DNA from: Malania oleifera
Lineage: Eukaryota; Streptophyta; Magnoliopsida; Santalales; Ximeniaceae
Assembly: GCF_029873635.1 (NCBI RefSeq)
Contig: NC_080423.1
Span: 97,708,397-97,772,396, forward strand
DNA: 64,000 nt
Direction of reading: 5' to 3'
The stretch's first letter is position 1; each line of letters begins with the position of its first letter. The position numbers were made by a program, and so were the translations under genes. Of this stretch, positions 1 to 12,204 are shown piece after piece. The notes below the pieces were generated by a model. That model searched no databases. It worked only from the letters and a program-made list of their open reading frames with translations, and was not told the origin of the DNA.

Positions 1-516
1 TATTAAATTAAATATAAGTATTGATTAGAGTTCCCATCTCTTTCAGAAAAGGTAAAGGAATTGCCTATTCAAATCAAATGGAGCTAAGAGAGAAGCTTGG
101 CTACGATGACTTGTGAACCACTAAAGCTCTTGGTGGGTCCTAAGCAATTAAGCATGTTCTTATAGCTAACTTACTGGAGAGCAGGAGAAACCATGGTTGA
201 CTGCTTTGAGCTGAGATGACTCTCTCTCTCTCTCTCTCAAATCTTAATCACTTTGGGAAGATCCAAAGCAGATCAAGTCCCCTTCAACTTTCTATGGAAC
301 TTTAATTAGTGACAATGACAAGCTTATCGCTAATAATTAGCAGCTAAAACCCTCTCCAATAAAATGAGACCGAACTTGGGTTCCTGCGGACACAGATACT
401 GCTCCCTTCCCAAACGCAGCACAACAACTCCCCCAGAGCTCCCCCCAGCTGTGCAGACAACACCCAGCGACACACTCGGACACAGCCCCCAGTCCCTGAC
501 CCCCACCGCCACATCT

Positions 517-548
<32 letters not shown>

Positions 549-781
549 CACACACACAGTCTCACTGTCTTTCTTCAAAGCCTTCTCTAAACTCGGCTAA
601 TCCTTCGATAAGCTTTAGAAAAACAAGAAGGGTGTTCGGTTTGGGTGCTGGAAATGGAGAAAATTCATGCGCGGGAGAGGGAGTGCGATCTGTGTCTGAG
701 CTTGACAAATGGGTTTTGTCTGAGGTTTTGAGCTGGGGGTTTTTGGTGGGTTTTGTGAGGGAGACTGTGTAGAGTACAGAT
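1..781 (+). promoter_or_regulatory. GRF gene upstream region and 5' leader
   Basis: This stretch precedes the GRF start codon. It holds a (CT)n tract at 221-238 and a long (CA)n tract at about 516-558. CT tracts are common in plant core promoters and 5' leaders. No convincing TATA box is visible. The transcription start cannot be placed from sequence alone, so promoter and leader are not separated. Short open frames across the CA tract are low-complexity artefacts. Confidence 0.5.
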
Positions 782-3700
782 ATGAACAGTACGGGTATGG
801 CGGCGGCGTCGATGGGGACGGGGATGGCGATGAGGGCGGCGGCGTCGCCGTTCACGGTGTCGCAGTGGCAGGAGTTGGAGCACCAAGCTCTGATCTTCAA
901 GTATCTGATGGCGGGTCTCCCTGTTCCTCCTGATCTCGTGCTCCCCATTCAGAAAAGCTTTGAATCCATGTCCGCTCGCTTCTTCCACCATCCCAGTAGT
1001 AAGAACATCCACTCCTTCTCTCTATCTCTCTTTCTTTCTGGAACTTTCTCCGCCTCCCTCCCCCTCTTTGCCTCTCTCTTTTCAGATTTACCCCTCAAAT
1101 TGATTTTCTGTTTATAAATGAACCGATTCGAAGAATATTTGATAAGATTTTTCTTTCCATCGTCTTCTTTTTAAATAAAAATCTTTGGAAATTATTTTGG
1201 AGCTTCTGCTAAGCATGGATAAACGTTTCAGATGTTATGCTTCTCTTGTAGTAGAATAACGGTGTGGAGATTGTTCATCCGCAAGAAATAGTGCTGTTTT
1301 CCTTTTTTACTTTATTCTACAGAAGCCTGAACCAGATATTTCTTTTCTTTCTTTTTTGATGAATGGTCCCTTTTTTCCCTTCATTGATTTGCAACCCCAA
1401 TCGTAGGTCGGAAATTCCATTTTGCCCCTCAAATTTATTCATTTTGTTTTGAAGTTTGGTTTTTCAAATATGGCCTTTCGATAAACTACGTCAATTTACT
1501 AATGCGGAAATTGGGAATTTTACTTTTTTACAATAATAACTGGATTTCTGTGTAGTTTTTAGAAATGAAAACAAAACAATAAATTTATCCCATGTTGTTT
1601 CAATTGCTACTATGAGGAATTTTCCGGCCGACTGTGATTGGATGTTGAATCTCCTCTTATATAATTCTGCAGTGGCTTATTGTTCCTTCTACGGGAAGAA
1701 GGTGGACCCAGAGCCGGGTAGATGCCGGAGGACGGATGGCAAGAAATGGAGGTGCTCCAAAGATGCATATCCAGACTCCAAGTACTGTGAGCGGCACATG
1801 CACCGAGGCCGCAACCGTTCAAGAAAGCCTGTGGAATCGCAAACTACTTCTCAGTCATCATCGACTGTAACATCGATAAATGTTGCTGGAGGCAGTGGTG
1901 GAGCTGGGAGCTACCAGAGCCTTCCGCTGCATGCCTTTGGCAATCCTCAAGGAGGCTCAGGTTCTGGGAGCAACCCATCTCATTTCCATATGGAGCCCAT
2001 TCCCTATGGCATCAGTAATAAGGATTACAGGTATCTCAATTCTGCATTTAACCTGGTCGTTGAACTTCTGCAATATTCTCTGCAGTGTTAGATGCTTTTT
2101 TTTTTTAATGTTTAAACTACTTTGTGAGATGAATTCTGATAAACTTTAGCTGTTATGTTTGTCTGGTGATCTATGGTTGGGCCCATTGATGAAATTGCAT
2201 GGTAGGCGTAAAATTGAGAACTCCTGCCTTGTGGGTTATATTGGATATCTTGGAGGAACTTTTTAATTTTCTGCTAGGTTCAGCATTTATGGGCCCTGAT
2301 GTCCATGAGGATAGTCCCCAAAATCTGTTGTGCCTTTGCAGAGTGTTGGTTTGCGACAGTCTCTTTTTTTGGTCTGATTCTTTGCTTTCTGTTTTCTCCC
2401 AGTAATTCGCCGCAGAACTCTGACAGTCATTTGAAATTGTCCCAAGCATGTTAATTAGTGGTTGATTGTTGACCCTCTTCTGTTTCTGTCAAAAGGGTAT
2501 GCTCACTGGGATTGCGGAAATGTTGTATTTAAGGTTGCCCACAATCTGGGGAAGAAGGGGGAGTAAAAGTTTTTTACTGCATTTTATGGTCTTAAAGATG
2601 GTTTTATGATATCAGTCACTTTATATTGGTATTAAATATGGTTTTAGCTAGTCAGTGACTTTAGATATTTAATGTCTGTTTGTTGTGATGTTCATATAAG
2701 TTCACCTTCCTTAATATCTCGATAATTAATTTCTTCCTATATGTCATTTTGTTTAAATGTTATTTTATCTGTATTTATTTTTCCAGAATAAAAGACTTCC
2801 CCACTCCCCCAGCAAAAAAAAAAAAAAAACCTCTTATGGGTGTGAAATTTCCACTTTTTTATTTTTTTGATGAGTTTTAGATAGTTAACTGTAGCAACAC
2901 TCAATTTATTTTGTTTATTATTGATTTTGTATTGCTGATGTATTTTCCCCTCATTTTTGCATTGGAATTAAAAAGTGTAATTAATAAGTCATTTTAGAAT
3001 TTATTTAATTCATGTTGGAGTATATTTTTCAATTGAAACTATTTCTCTTTGTTTCCTTTTGTGTTGAACCCCCCAAGTCCTTTGCTCTTTTTTATTATGT
3101 ACCTTAAGGGCAACAAATAGTGACTAGCTCTTCATAAACATCATGGGCAAGTTGTGGACGCTTGAGGAAGTCTTTACTTTTATTATTTATAGTTGTACTG
3201 TCTTATTTGAGGCGGGCCTTGGATTAATGATAAGGTTGCTCCTTTGTGATCAGTTGGTCATGAGCTTGAGTCCAAGGAAATAGTCTCTCTGCATAGAAGC
3301 AGAGGTAAGGCTGTGTAACAACCTCCCCTACCTCCCCAAAGCATGGGGATGCCCTTTTAGTTGTGCTGCCTTATTGTGCCTGCAAACAAAGATTTAAGAC
3401 ATTTTTATTGACATTGCTCTTTGTCTAAAGCTATATGGTCCTAGATTTATGGAAAATGATATCAGTCCATGCCTCATCCATGTTATGTGTTGTATTACTT
3501 AATCTACTGGGGAGTGTCGTTCAATGCTTTGGAAATTGAATTGCAATTGCATTTTATTTTGCATTGGACTGTTGAATGCACAAGCTGGAAGAGTAATATG
3601 AAGAGATCAAAATTAAGGTAAATAATTTTACTGCTAAGGTAACATCTCTGAGATTCTAAAGATCATTTGTTTGTTTGTGCGTGCACGCTCACATTATCAA

Positions 3701-4543
3701 AAGTATATTAAATACTAACAAAAAATACAAAGTGTCATTCTATTTTTATGGAATGTCCAAGAGCCTTGAAACTATATGACACCATTAGTGTTGGAAGTAT
3801 GAGATGCAACTCATTATGCGTAGCCCAAAAGGAAAAGAAGAGAAAAGAAAGTGACACGACTTGTCAACATGGTGAAACACTCCTTTTCCTGATTTATTTT
3901 CCAATGAAGCAAATGTAACATAAAATGTTCATACTCTTGAATTTACTTTTGGTCTTTTTTGAAGTTTTAGACAATATCCAGAAGGTTGTCATGTGTATCA
4001 ATTTTCCAAATTAGATGAACAGTTACATGTTTTCTCAATCTATGGGTTCAATGTAGGTATGTTCATGGATATAAAACTGAGGTGGGTGAGCATAGTTTCT
4101 TTGAAGCTTCAGGAAGCAACAGAGGTCTCCATATTGACTCACCTTTAGACAACACGTGGTCCCTGATGCCATCTAGAGTCTCTTCCATGCCTCCATCGAA
4201 ATCAAGTGACAACTCCATTTTGCAGAACAATTATCCACAACATTCATTTTTCAGCAGCGAATTTGTTTCAGGAGAGCCTGTGAAACAGGAAGGACAATCC
4301 TTGCGACCTTTCTTTGATGAGTGGCCCAAAGCTAGGGATTCTTGGTCTGGTCTCGAAGAAGACAGATCCAATCACACCTCATTTTCCACAACCCAGCTTT
4401 CAATCTCCATTCCGATGGCCTCATCGGACTTCTCTACAAGTTCTCGGTCTCCTCCTGGTTAGTTTAATATTAAGGGGATTTTTCCTCTAAATTTCCATCT
4501 TTTTCTCATTGTGTTATGTTTGAGTTGTGTTGCAGATAATTGA
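782..4543 (+). CDS. GRF: Growth-Regulating Factor (GRF) transcription factor, 4 coding exons
   Basis: This is a plant-specific transcription factor that acts in the nucleus with GIF co-activators to promote cell proliferation in leaves and other organs. Coding exons are 782-998, 1673-2030, 4057-4457 and 4536-4543. They sum to 984 nt, i.e. 327 residues plus TGA, and the phases agree at all three GT-AG junctions. Exon 1 encodes the QLQ domain (about residues 20-55, reading [20 protein letters not shown]), which binds GIF. The codon for M in HHPSMAYCSF is split by intron 1. Exon 2 encodes the WRC domain, with [20 protein letters not shown], the C-C-C-H zinc pattern and a basic [11 protein letters not shown] tail. 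Exon 3 is Ser/Thr-rich. Introns 1 and 2 are 0.67 and 2.0 kb. The protein looks closest to the GRF3/4-like clade, but that is a judgement from memory. The start is the first ATG of the open frame, 18 codons before QLQ. Confidence 0.95.
1816..1836 (+). promoter_or_regulatory. miR396 target site in GRF exon 2
   Basis: The 21 nt from CGTTCAAGAA to GCCTGTGGAA lie just after the WRC zinc ligands and encode part of RSRKPVE. This matches the conserved miR396 recognition site of angiosperm GRF mRNAs as I remember it. miR396-guided cleavage normally restricts GRF expression to young tissue, so this gene is very probably under that control. Confidence 0.93.
3190..3375 (+). mobile_element. tRNA-derived SINE (copy 1) in GRF intron 2, with target site duplication
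   Basis: The body is 3208-3357. It has a tRNA-like head: a box-A-like stretch around TGGATTAATGATAAGG and a box-B-like GGTCATGAGCTTGAGTCC. The tail contains CCTCCCCTACC and GGGGATGCCCTTTT, resembling the conserved 3' domain of many angiosperm SINEs. It is flanked by 18-bp direct repeats, TAGTTGTACTGTCTTATT at 3190-3207 and TAGTTGTGCTGCCTTATT at 3358-3375, with two mismatches. A second copy lies at 47827-48004. It is in sense orientation to the GRF gene. Confidence 0.88.
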
Positions 4544-4760
4544 AGAAGCTGTGCTTGCAGTTTCCAAGACTTCATCTTCGCAAGGCAGAGACATGCTGTA
4601 GCCCATTCAGTTTTGTGTGCGCTGTAGACTGCCCAACACCATTTTCGTCAATAGCTTTATGATTGAGGGTTTTCTGTGGAACTGTTTCTGTAAAACTGCA
4701 TTTCCAAGCTGTGATGCTCAGTTATGGAATAAAACAAACTCTAGCAGGATCTTCGGGAAT
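4544..4760 (+). terminator. GRF 3' UTR with poly(A) signal
   Basis: The TGA at 4541-4543 is followed by about 200 nt without open frames, then AATAAA at 4728-4733 in GGAATAAAAC. The spacing suits a plant poly(A) signal. The actual cleavage site is inferred to lie shortly after it. Confidence 0.6.
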
Positions 4761-6414
4761 TATGAACACTCTGGTTGTACTAGATGAACAGTGCAGCAAA
4801 TTTTTGGCTTGGGTTTAATGGGATTTGCTTCTAAGTTAAACTGAATAAAATTAACTTGTGTCTATTGAATAACGTCTCTTTGAAATGATACTCCTTCATT
4901 GGCTATCCACTTCTTGAAATGTTGACTTGGAAAATTATTGCTGTTTCGCTTTTGCAGTGAACTACAAATTTCTGATGTAGCTTACAGGTTAAATAATGTT
5001 TTATTGATGCAAGTGACTGAAGCAACTTGATTGGAGAATGTCATTTGGGCAAGAGACCCTCTCTGATTACAATTTCAACCAATTAACAACGATGTTAATG
5101 TGACCATCTGTTGCTGTGTCTTAAAATGCTTGTTCTTATTAACCATGCATTGTAAGCAGATGCTTGAAAGGATGGCAATGTTTCATGCTAGTATTAAATG
5201 AGAAAAACATATTTAAACGGACCAAGAAAATATCCAGCAGTATGTTGCTTGCCTGGCTGCAAAGAAAAGCGGCATGTTACTGGAGTATCAATTTGTTGCA
5301 ATAGGTCTTAAAGAAGATGACTGCTTCTAGCAGTGGGTCTTTGTATTGGTGCTGCTTTTGGATGATCTATAGGTATTGAGGTCTTGTTTCGCCTGTTCTT
5401 AGCTTGATCGAAATGTAGTGTAACATATGTAGGCTGGAGTGACCTAGGCTATTACCAAAGTGGATGTACGAAATGTTTGGATGGAGCAATGGCAATGGTA
5501 TTTGGTTTCCTTTGAATCTTTTAGCGATTTCTCGCCCATTCCCTATGTCCTTAAATGCTTGTTAGAGGGCTGCAGAGTCCTCTTTCCAGGACTTCCACTT
5601 GTGGTTAAGCTTTCAAGTGTTCTATTGCCTGACCTTTTAGACCCCCATCCAACTTATTTATAATCTTAGGAACCTATTTCAAATTAAGCCGTTTCTAAGT
5701 TGAGATTGCATAAATGATTGAATATGCTGAGTTCATATGCTGATTTAATGGAAAATAATCCATTTCTACTAGGGCTACAAACCCATCTGGCGATGCCTCC
5801 TTCATGGGTAATGAAAATTTCAGAGCAGTTTCAATTTCCTATGGTTGGTATGTGGCAATGGGGTTTTCCTAAATCCTAATCAACTTAGTCAGCAGTGAAC
5901 AGGAGATCCAATACTTCAGAAACTTGGGGATAAACAGGATTCGGAGATAAAATTCTGAATCCCTCCAAAACAAGTGCCCAAGGATCCTTCCAAATAACCA
6001 CTCCTATACTTGGATTCACTTAGATACAGCTCCTCTTAGGAATTAATTGACTAACTTTGAAAACCCCACATGGCTTTAACTCCTACACATTGCATCCCAA
6101 AAGGAGCAATTCGTAAAATGAATTGGTTTATAGAGAAGTGGTGCAAAAACAATTAGAAATGATGATGAGATGCCATTCATCCCTTCGAAGTAAAGCCACA
6201 TTAAAATGTTTGAAACGTCTAAAAACCACACCTCTTATGTTTTGAAAATCAAAATTTGAAATATTTCTTAAATGTGGTTTCTCCTTACCCTAAAAATTCT
6301 CACAAAAAAATCCTATGTCTATTTTCTAGCAAAGGGCCACTCATAATTTGAAGCAACTCATTGATCAAGGTCATCCGGATTGCAATTTTCTTTGCAATTA
6401 TTAAGGTTGTGTTT
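4761..6414. other. Intergenic, nothing recognised
   Basis: There is no coding region, RNA gene or mobile element I can support here. A 67-codon open frame at 5460-5663 shows no domain and no splice context. The stretch is ordinary AT-rich intergenic DNA up to the solo LTR. Confidence 0.6.
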
Positions 6415-6419
6415 GAGAG

Positions 6420-8562
6420 TGTTGTAATTGGTGTGATCCCAAAAGTGGGGTGAATTGGGTTTTAAAAGCATTTTGGTTAAATTAAACATTTACGCCGATT
6501 CACCATATATCATATCCCATTTAATATAATAACGTGTATGAAAAATGATTAAGTTATAAGTGTGAACATACACGTGCAGCATATCTCATTTAAATAAAAG
6601 TGTGCATGCAAATAATTATAACCATTAATGAACAATCATACAAATGTTGAATTTAAAAGGCATAAATTAAATGAGATAAAGAGAGAGCGACACACGATAT
6701 TTATTATCAAGGTTTAGTTAAACCAATCTATGCCCCCGCCTTGGGCATAACCCTCAAGGATTTCACTAAACCTTCTCACTTAAACGGGCAGAGCAGAAGC
6801 CATTTACAATGTCCTTACGGAGCGGACATTCCCCAACTCACTTAACGGGTGAAGCCAACATCATGCACACTTTCTCAGGAGGGTGCATCTCCTAATTCTC
6901 TTAACTGGTCTAAACCAATCCGGTGCTCTCCTAACCTGGTCTGAGCAAGTCCGGGACTATTCATAGGGCTAGTCTCCCTTTTCTGACAACCTGTCGAGAA
7001 TACAACATCAATAATAATAAATTTTTGTACAATAGCGAATGCTTCTCAAAAAGCAGATGTGTACAAATTTAAGACTCAAAACATGCACTCTCTAATAATT
7101 TGAAATATGCTCAGTAGAGTAAGGATGTTATCAAATAATTTTGCACAAATAGAATATGTATGAAAAATGAGTATTATTGTTCTCCTATAAATATTTTTGC
7201 AAATAGAGAATATTTGGAGAATTTAGGAATTTAAGCTCAAGAAAATATTTGTGTTTTAAATAATTTTCTCCCAAAAATATTTATCAAAGAAATAATTGGG
7301 AAAAAACCTAAGCAATACTCTAAAAAATGTTTTCCAAAGATTAAGTGCCTAGTGAGAGTACATGCAAATAAAATGGCCTAAATAAAATACTCTTCTCAAA
7401 AATGATTTTGAAATAAAAGCGTGAAAGAGAATTTGAGAAATTTGTATAAAAGATTTTGCCCCAAAAGAATGATTTTAACAATAAAAAACGTTTTGGGGGA
7501 ACTTTGATTAACAATGCATTAGAGAGAAAATTTAAACTAATGAAAGTTGCTAATCTAAGTTATGGAGAGGGTATTTATAGATTTTTCGAAAATTATGACC
7601 GCTGAGGACACGCTCGGTATTTTGGAAAAGTTTAATTAAAAAATTAATGACGTTTTAGTCCTTAAAAAATTTCTAACCCGAGAGGTTTGGTCAACTATAT
7701 AGAAGGTTCGGTCGACCATATTGACAAATTCGGTCGACCGTGGAACTTTTGAACTACAGGTTCGGTCGACCGTCTTGGTGCAATTCTGAAGCCCTTTGTG
7801 GGTTCGGTCGACCAAGACAAGGTCAGTTGACCGTTCCTATAGATTTGGTTGACCATGGCTAATTTAAACTACAAGGTTTGGTCGACCAAGTAATTGAGTG
7901 TCAGACACGCTTTAGTTCGGTTGACCGTGAACGATACGTTCATTTCAGAATGGTCGACTATACAAAGTCAAAAAGTTGACTTTCGAACGGTTTGGTCGGT
8001 CGTGACAATTATAACTCCACAGGTTCGGTTGATCGTTGCAAATCAAACTTTTGACTTCTAGGCAAACAGTGGTTCGGTCGACCAAGCTAATTATTACTAG
8101 TTTGGTTCGGTCGACCAAGGGCATTAACAATGAATATTTTGCCCAAAAAATCTGACGTCGGTCGACCGAAGGCTTTGCTTTTGCAAACTTCATTTTAACT
8201 CTAATCTTTGACCCTAACCAATTAGTTATTTAAGAAAAAGTTCTCTTGTGAAAAGTGTTGGTTCTTAGGGTCAATCAAAGGTTGTCTGAGCAATCAATCT
8301 ATATCATGCAGATGCATGCGTTATTACAGACCAAAGAAAGAAATTAAATGCAATACAAATAGAACTTTTATGTCTTCTTCTTATACTCTTCAGGTTTGCA
8401 TGGAACAATTAGGATGATGTGAGCTTTAAGTCATTTCTGGCTTCCATCTTCCTCTTTTGTGTGTGCATTCCAAATAATGAACCTGTTCAAAATACTAGAC
8501 ACACACATGAGACACTTGTGTTTGTCAACATCAAAACAGAGATCGGACTCAAAAAGCCAATA
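6420..8562 (-). mobile_element. Solo LTR, family D copy 1 (TSD GAGAG)
   Basis: The LTR is about 2.1 kb and is flanked by a perfect 5-bp duplication, GAGAG, at 6415-6419 and 8563-8567. It opens on the + strand with TGTTGTAATTGG then GTGATCCCAA. Its right end aligns with the right end of the 60021-61925 LTR (TTTGTCA..TCAAAAC). Transcription polarity is minus, from a TATAAATA at 7572-7579 read on the minus strand. There is no internal region, so it is a solo LTR left by recombination. It looks old. The superfamily is unassigned. Confidence 0.82.
7684..8170 (-). repeat. Array of about 14 palindromes TTCGGTCGACCGAA upstream of the LTR TATA box
   Basis: Copies of TTCGGTCGACCGAA and decayed forms (TTCGGTTGACC, TTTGGTCGACCAAG and others) recur every 15-60 nt. 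The full consensus is its own reverse complement, centred on GTCGAC. Relative to the minus-strand TATA box (7572-7579) the array lies about 105-590 nt upstream, so it sits in U3. Function is unknown; placement suggests promoter or enhancer sites. Confidence 0.85.
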
Positions 8563-8613
8563 GAGAGCTAGAACTTACATATATTTGAACACAATGCAAT
8601 TGTTGGCGTGAGC

Positions 8614-10748
8614 TGTAGAGACTTGGATAATTTTCATAATTTAATAATAGGAGAAGGAGAGAAAAAGAATTAAAATTGGGAAAATTAAATAGGGTCTCGT
8701 CGACGAACACAGGGAATTCGTCGATGAGCACATATGAGGGTCTCGTCGACGGGGATGTGTCTCGTCGACGAAAAGATACCGAGAGGTTATTTCCCAAGTT
8801 CTGAATTTCATCGACAAAGAGAAGGTCTTGTCGACGAACGTCCTTCTTGACCTCGTCGACGAAGTGACATGGCTCGTCGACGAAGGCCAGTGTATAAATA
8901 GCCTGAACTTCATTTTTCAATTGAAATTCATGCACGATATTCCCTCTCTCTCTCTCTCTCTCTCTCCTACCTTCTCTCTAGGTTTTCAGGCTGAATTCTC
9001 GCTAATTCGACGATCCGAGGCCACCACGATGCTTTTAAGAAAGTTCTCTTCAAGTCTGCTGGAACGGATCGTTGGTGGGGCTGGTTTGAAAGTCATCCCA
9101 ATTTCAGGGTAAGACATTTTATTAAGTATTTGTCTTTCGCACGGTTATAAGAAATATAGTATACGAAAAAATACTGATGTTTTGTTATGGGAGATGTTAT
9201 TTTCAGGATATTGAGCGGGGAACCCTGTGGGTGTAGGGTCAGAGTACAATAAGGGTTTTTCAGAAATTAGGTAAGGGAAATATGCTATGCTAGGAAGTTT
9301 TAGAATGTATAACAATAGATTTTGTATAAATATTTACAAGCATGTTGATCAGTTTATTTTTCCAGAATATCATGAGTATTATTATTTCAGAAAAATTACA
9401 GTTATGAGGTATGAGATTTTAATTACACAGTTGTGTGACCTGAGTCTATTATAGTTTAATATGTTAATTATGAAGTTTTACAAATATCCAATTATACAAG
9501 TTTATTAGCAAAAAGTAAGATTTATAGCATATTCAATATAACATGATTTCTAAACCATAACACTCAGACAGATATTACGGAAACATCAGATAGACATTTC
9601 AGATATTACAGATAGATATTATAGAAACATTAGATAGATATTTCAGATATTATAGACAGATATTACAGAAACATCAGATAGATATTTTAGATATTACAAA
9701 TATTTCATATTTTACAGTTCAGATTTATAGTGTTATGGTTGCTTTGAAATCATGTTAAAAGCAGTAAGATAATTTTCTATATAGTATTACACAGTATTAG
9801 ATCCCTGAGGAAATTACAGACATAGATATACAGCAGAGCACGGTACCGTTACTAGTACAGATAGATTGTAACCATATAACTCAGATAGTATGTGGATTCC
9901 GCCTAACCGTGTCAGGAGAGATTGCAGTCTCCCCAGTAAACTGGGTTTAGGTGGCCGGTTAGACGATGTTAGATTTGGAGATTGTCCGGAGAGTTTGTAG
10001 TGGGCTAGATTGGCGGATGTTAGAGACAAATTGACTTTCCTGATAGGCCAACCAGAGTAAGTCCAGCCTATGGGCCGCACAACCCTATCATGAGGGATTA
10101 AATCATGACATACAAATCCCAGGGTATAGCAAAAGTTCCTATGTATAGATATATCACACAGCAGCAGTTATATTATTATATTAGTAGTATGTACAGATAG
10201 TAAACTCAGATACACAGCTGTATTTTAAACTACGTGACATGTGTTTTGTACAGTATATCAGCTTACTCATTTTACAGTATCAGTATTATTTCAGTATATT
10301 AAATGTGCAACTCAGCCACCACACACTAGTAATAGCATATTTCCTCTTACTGAGCGTTGTCTCATCCCAGTGACTTACTATTTTTCAAAAGATCCAGTTA
10401 GGCGAGTAGATCAAGTTCACGGGTAGAGGTTGTCTTGCGCTGCCTTTGCTGGGAGGGTAGGTGTTTTATGATATCAGTGAGTTGGGGTAGATTTCAGGTT
10501 TTTGATGTTATCACTGGGTATTTTGTGTTGTGAATATACCTCAGAATATTATAACTTTCTGGTATTGTATATATATGACAGTTTACTGTTTCTTGTATAC
10601 TGCTGCTTAGGTATGTATGGAGTACCAAGTTCCTCAGTACTCTTTTGGGCCTGAGATGTTTTAGTAGTATTTTAGTCAGCTGGTGATATATTTTATAAAT
10701 ATTATTATGGAAGAAAAAAATAATATATATAAGTAGCTGGTCGTTACA
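8614..10748 (+). mobile_element. Solo LTR, Ty3/gypsy-type, family E copy 1 (TSD TGAGC)
   Basis: A 2.1-kb LTR starts TGTAGAGACTTGG and ends GGTCGTTACA, flanked by a perfect TGAGC duplication (8609-8613 and 10749-10753). TATAAATA is at 8893-8900. The downstream part shares the block GGGCCGCACAACC..TCATGA with the LTR at 35190-37135 and more weakly with those of element A. The region 9590-9680 holds short ACAGATAGATATT-like repeats. No internal region is attached. Confidence 0.85.
8695..8886 (+). repeat. Array of 8 TCGTCGACGA palindromes ending about 6 nt before TATAAATA
   Basis: Eight copies of the self-complementary TTCGTCGACGAA / CTCGTCGACGAG motif, some with CpG-to-TpG or CpA changes, lie 10-30 nt apart. 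They end at 8886; the TATA box is 8893-8900. This is a compact upstream promoter array in the LTR. Confidence 0.9.
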
Positions 10749-10753
10749 TGAGC

Positions 10754-11570
10754 TGTGAGAAATTGATTTAGGAAACATAGTTGTAGATGTAAATCCTCAT
10801 TGTTGTTATATCTGTAGTAATTGCTGTGATATCTTTATTACCAAAATAGGATTGAAAGTTTTCTATTTAAATGTATTCTTTTAATGTAAAAAACATGAGA
10901 GGAAATAAATCATTACAAAATTAACTACAGAATTAACAGCAATAACATTTTATTATGCACAAAATGAAGTTGTATAGACTTCGAAGGGGGTTGGCATTAG
11001 CCTAGAAGAATCTCTGGCTCTATCAATGAAAAATAAAAGGTGCTCTCAACTTTGATCATGTTCTCTATAGAAAGATAAACTAGTCCTTTGTACTAATTGT
11101 TTCAGCTAATCAGCTCCTTAAGCTTGCATAAAGCTAAAGAGGTCTCTTGTGCTGGAGTTATTTGACATATACCGATACATGCTTTCGCCTCCAACTTGGG
11201 TGCTTGGAACAGATTGAAAACTATGGATAGAATTATTGAAGTTCTCATTGCATGATGCTGCTGCTACAACAAACCAGAATCTAGAGCTAGAGACCGTCTC
11301 TTTTTCATGTGCTATTTCACTAGTATCCTCTATGAGAAAGCTTATGCTGGTTTGGTAACAATAGTACTTCTCTTTAGGCTTAATAAGTTAAAGCCTGCAC
11401 CTGCTGCTGATGATCGCAAAAGCTTTTCGTCGCTGCCTGCATTTTACAATTATGGAGGGTTAGAAATAGAGTGATTTTGAGAACCTGGCTGCTTTTATTG
11501 ATGCGATTGTGTTCAGTCCTGTTGGGGACATCAAATCTTCATCTTTGTACTAACCACATGTTTGGTTTCG
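10754..11570. pseudogene. Decayed gene-like stretch, identity unknown
   Basis: Between two LTR regions, 10990-11570 is less AT-rich and reads as protein-like in short runs. On the + strand 11468-11551 reads DFENLAAFIDAIVFSPVGDI and beyond, and about 11404-11466 reads AADDRKSFSSLPAFYNYGG, the two joined by a one-base shift. On the - strand an ATG-less open run ends at about 11119 (..STRDLFSFMQA stop), with an AATAAA read on the minus strand near 10950. The two strands conflict, so the coding strand is not settled. I do not recognise a family. It could be a gene relic or chance openness. Confidence 0.25.
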
Positions 11571-11715
11571 GGAAAAAACGTATATAGTGATCATTTCTCC
11601 ATGGCTCTTTTTCAAAACTAGTTGCTTCTGTTCCCTTTCCTGGGTTGGGTTTATTTTCTGTTTGATATGTTTTTCTTTCTCCTATGCTTAATATATTCTT
11701 CTTACCTTCTTTCAA

Positions 11716-11753
<38 letters not shown>

Positions 11754-11770
11754 AAATATATATATATTTA
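11716..11770. repeat. (TA)n microsatellite
   Basis: An AT dinucleotide run of about 55 nt with a few interruptions. It creates spurious open frames rich in Ile and Tyr on both strands. Confidence 0.9.
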
Positions 11771-12200
11771 TCCAAATTTACATAAATCCAAGTTCAAAAC
11801 CTCAAATCTATATTCCCCAACACAACATTATATAATTTTGAATGTTATCCCTTTTTTGAATTTGAAAAATCAATTGGGAAGCTCAAATGATTCCTAGCAC
11901 TAAAACTATTATGGATATTAATTTTTCTAGGTAAAATTCTTCTAAATATGGCAGGCGAGGTCACACTAAAGTAATAGGTTGAATTTTTTAAAATGATTTC
12001 TAACACTATCAATTGAGAATGGTGATGAAGTTTAAAAAATATTGACAGTAAATTTCTTATTGCTCTCATGAAGAATATTTCACACATACATTACAAATGT
12101 TTGTAGAGATATATATACAAGTATACATGATCTATTCTAGGAATGAAAACTAAAAATAAGTCTAATTGTTACAAAGCTTTGATTCGTGATTTGACTAGTT
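11771..12200. other. Intergenic, nothing recognised
   Basis: AT-rich sequence without coding signal, RNA gene or clear repeat. Confidence 0.5.
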
Positions 12201-12204
12201 GTTA

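Noticed and set aside
337-600. Overlapping open frames on both strands upstream of GRF
   Set aside because: They are translations of the (CA)n tract, rich in Cys-Val or His-Thr repeats, with no domain and no conservation expected.
1610-1822. Minus-strand 70-codon frame over GRF exon 2
   Set aside because: It is a shadow of the WRC-coding exon on the opposite strand.
5460-5663. 67-codon open frame downstream of GRF
   Set aside because: There is no recognisable domain, promoter, splice or poly(A) context. This length is expected by chance.
7684-8170. Evenly spaced palindromic motifs suggesting a CRISPR array
   Set aside because: The motif is only 12-14 bp, spacing is irregular (15-60 nt), copies are degenerate, there are no cas genes and this is a plant nuclear sequence inside an LTR.
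11539-11897. Ile/Tyr-rich open frames on both strands
   Set aside because: They are created by the (TA)n microsatellite.
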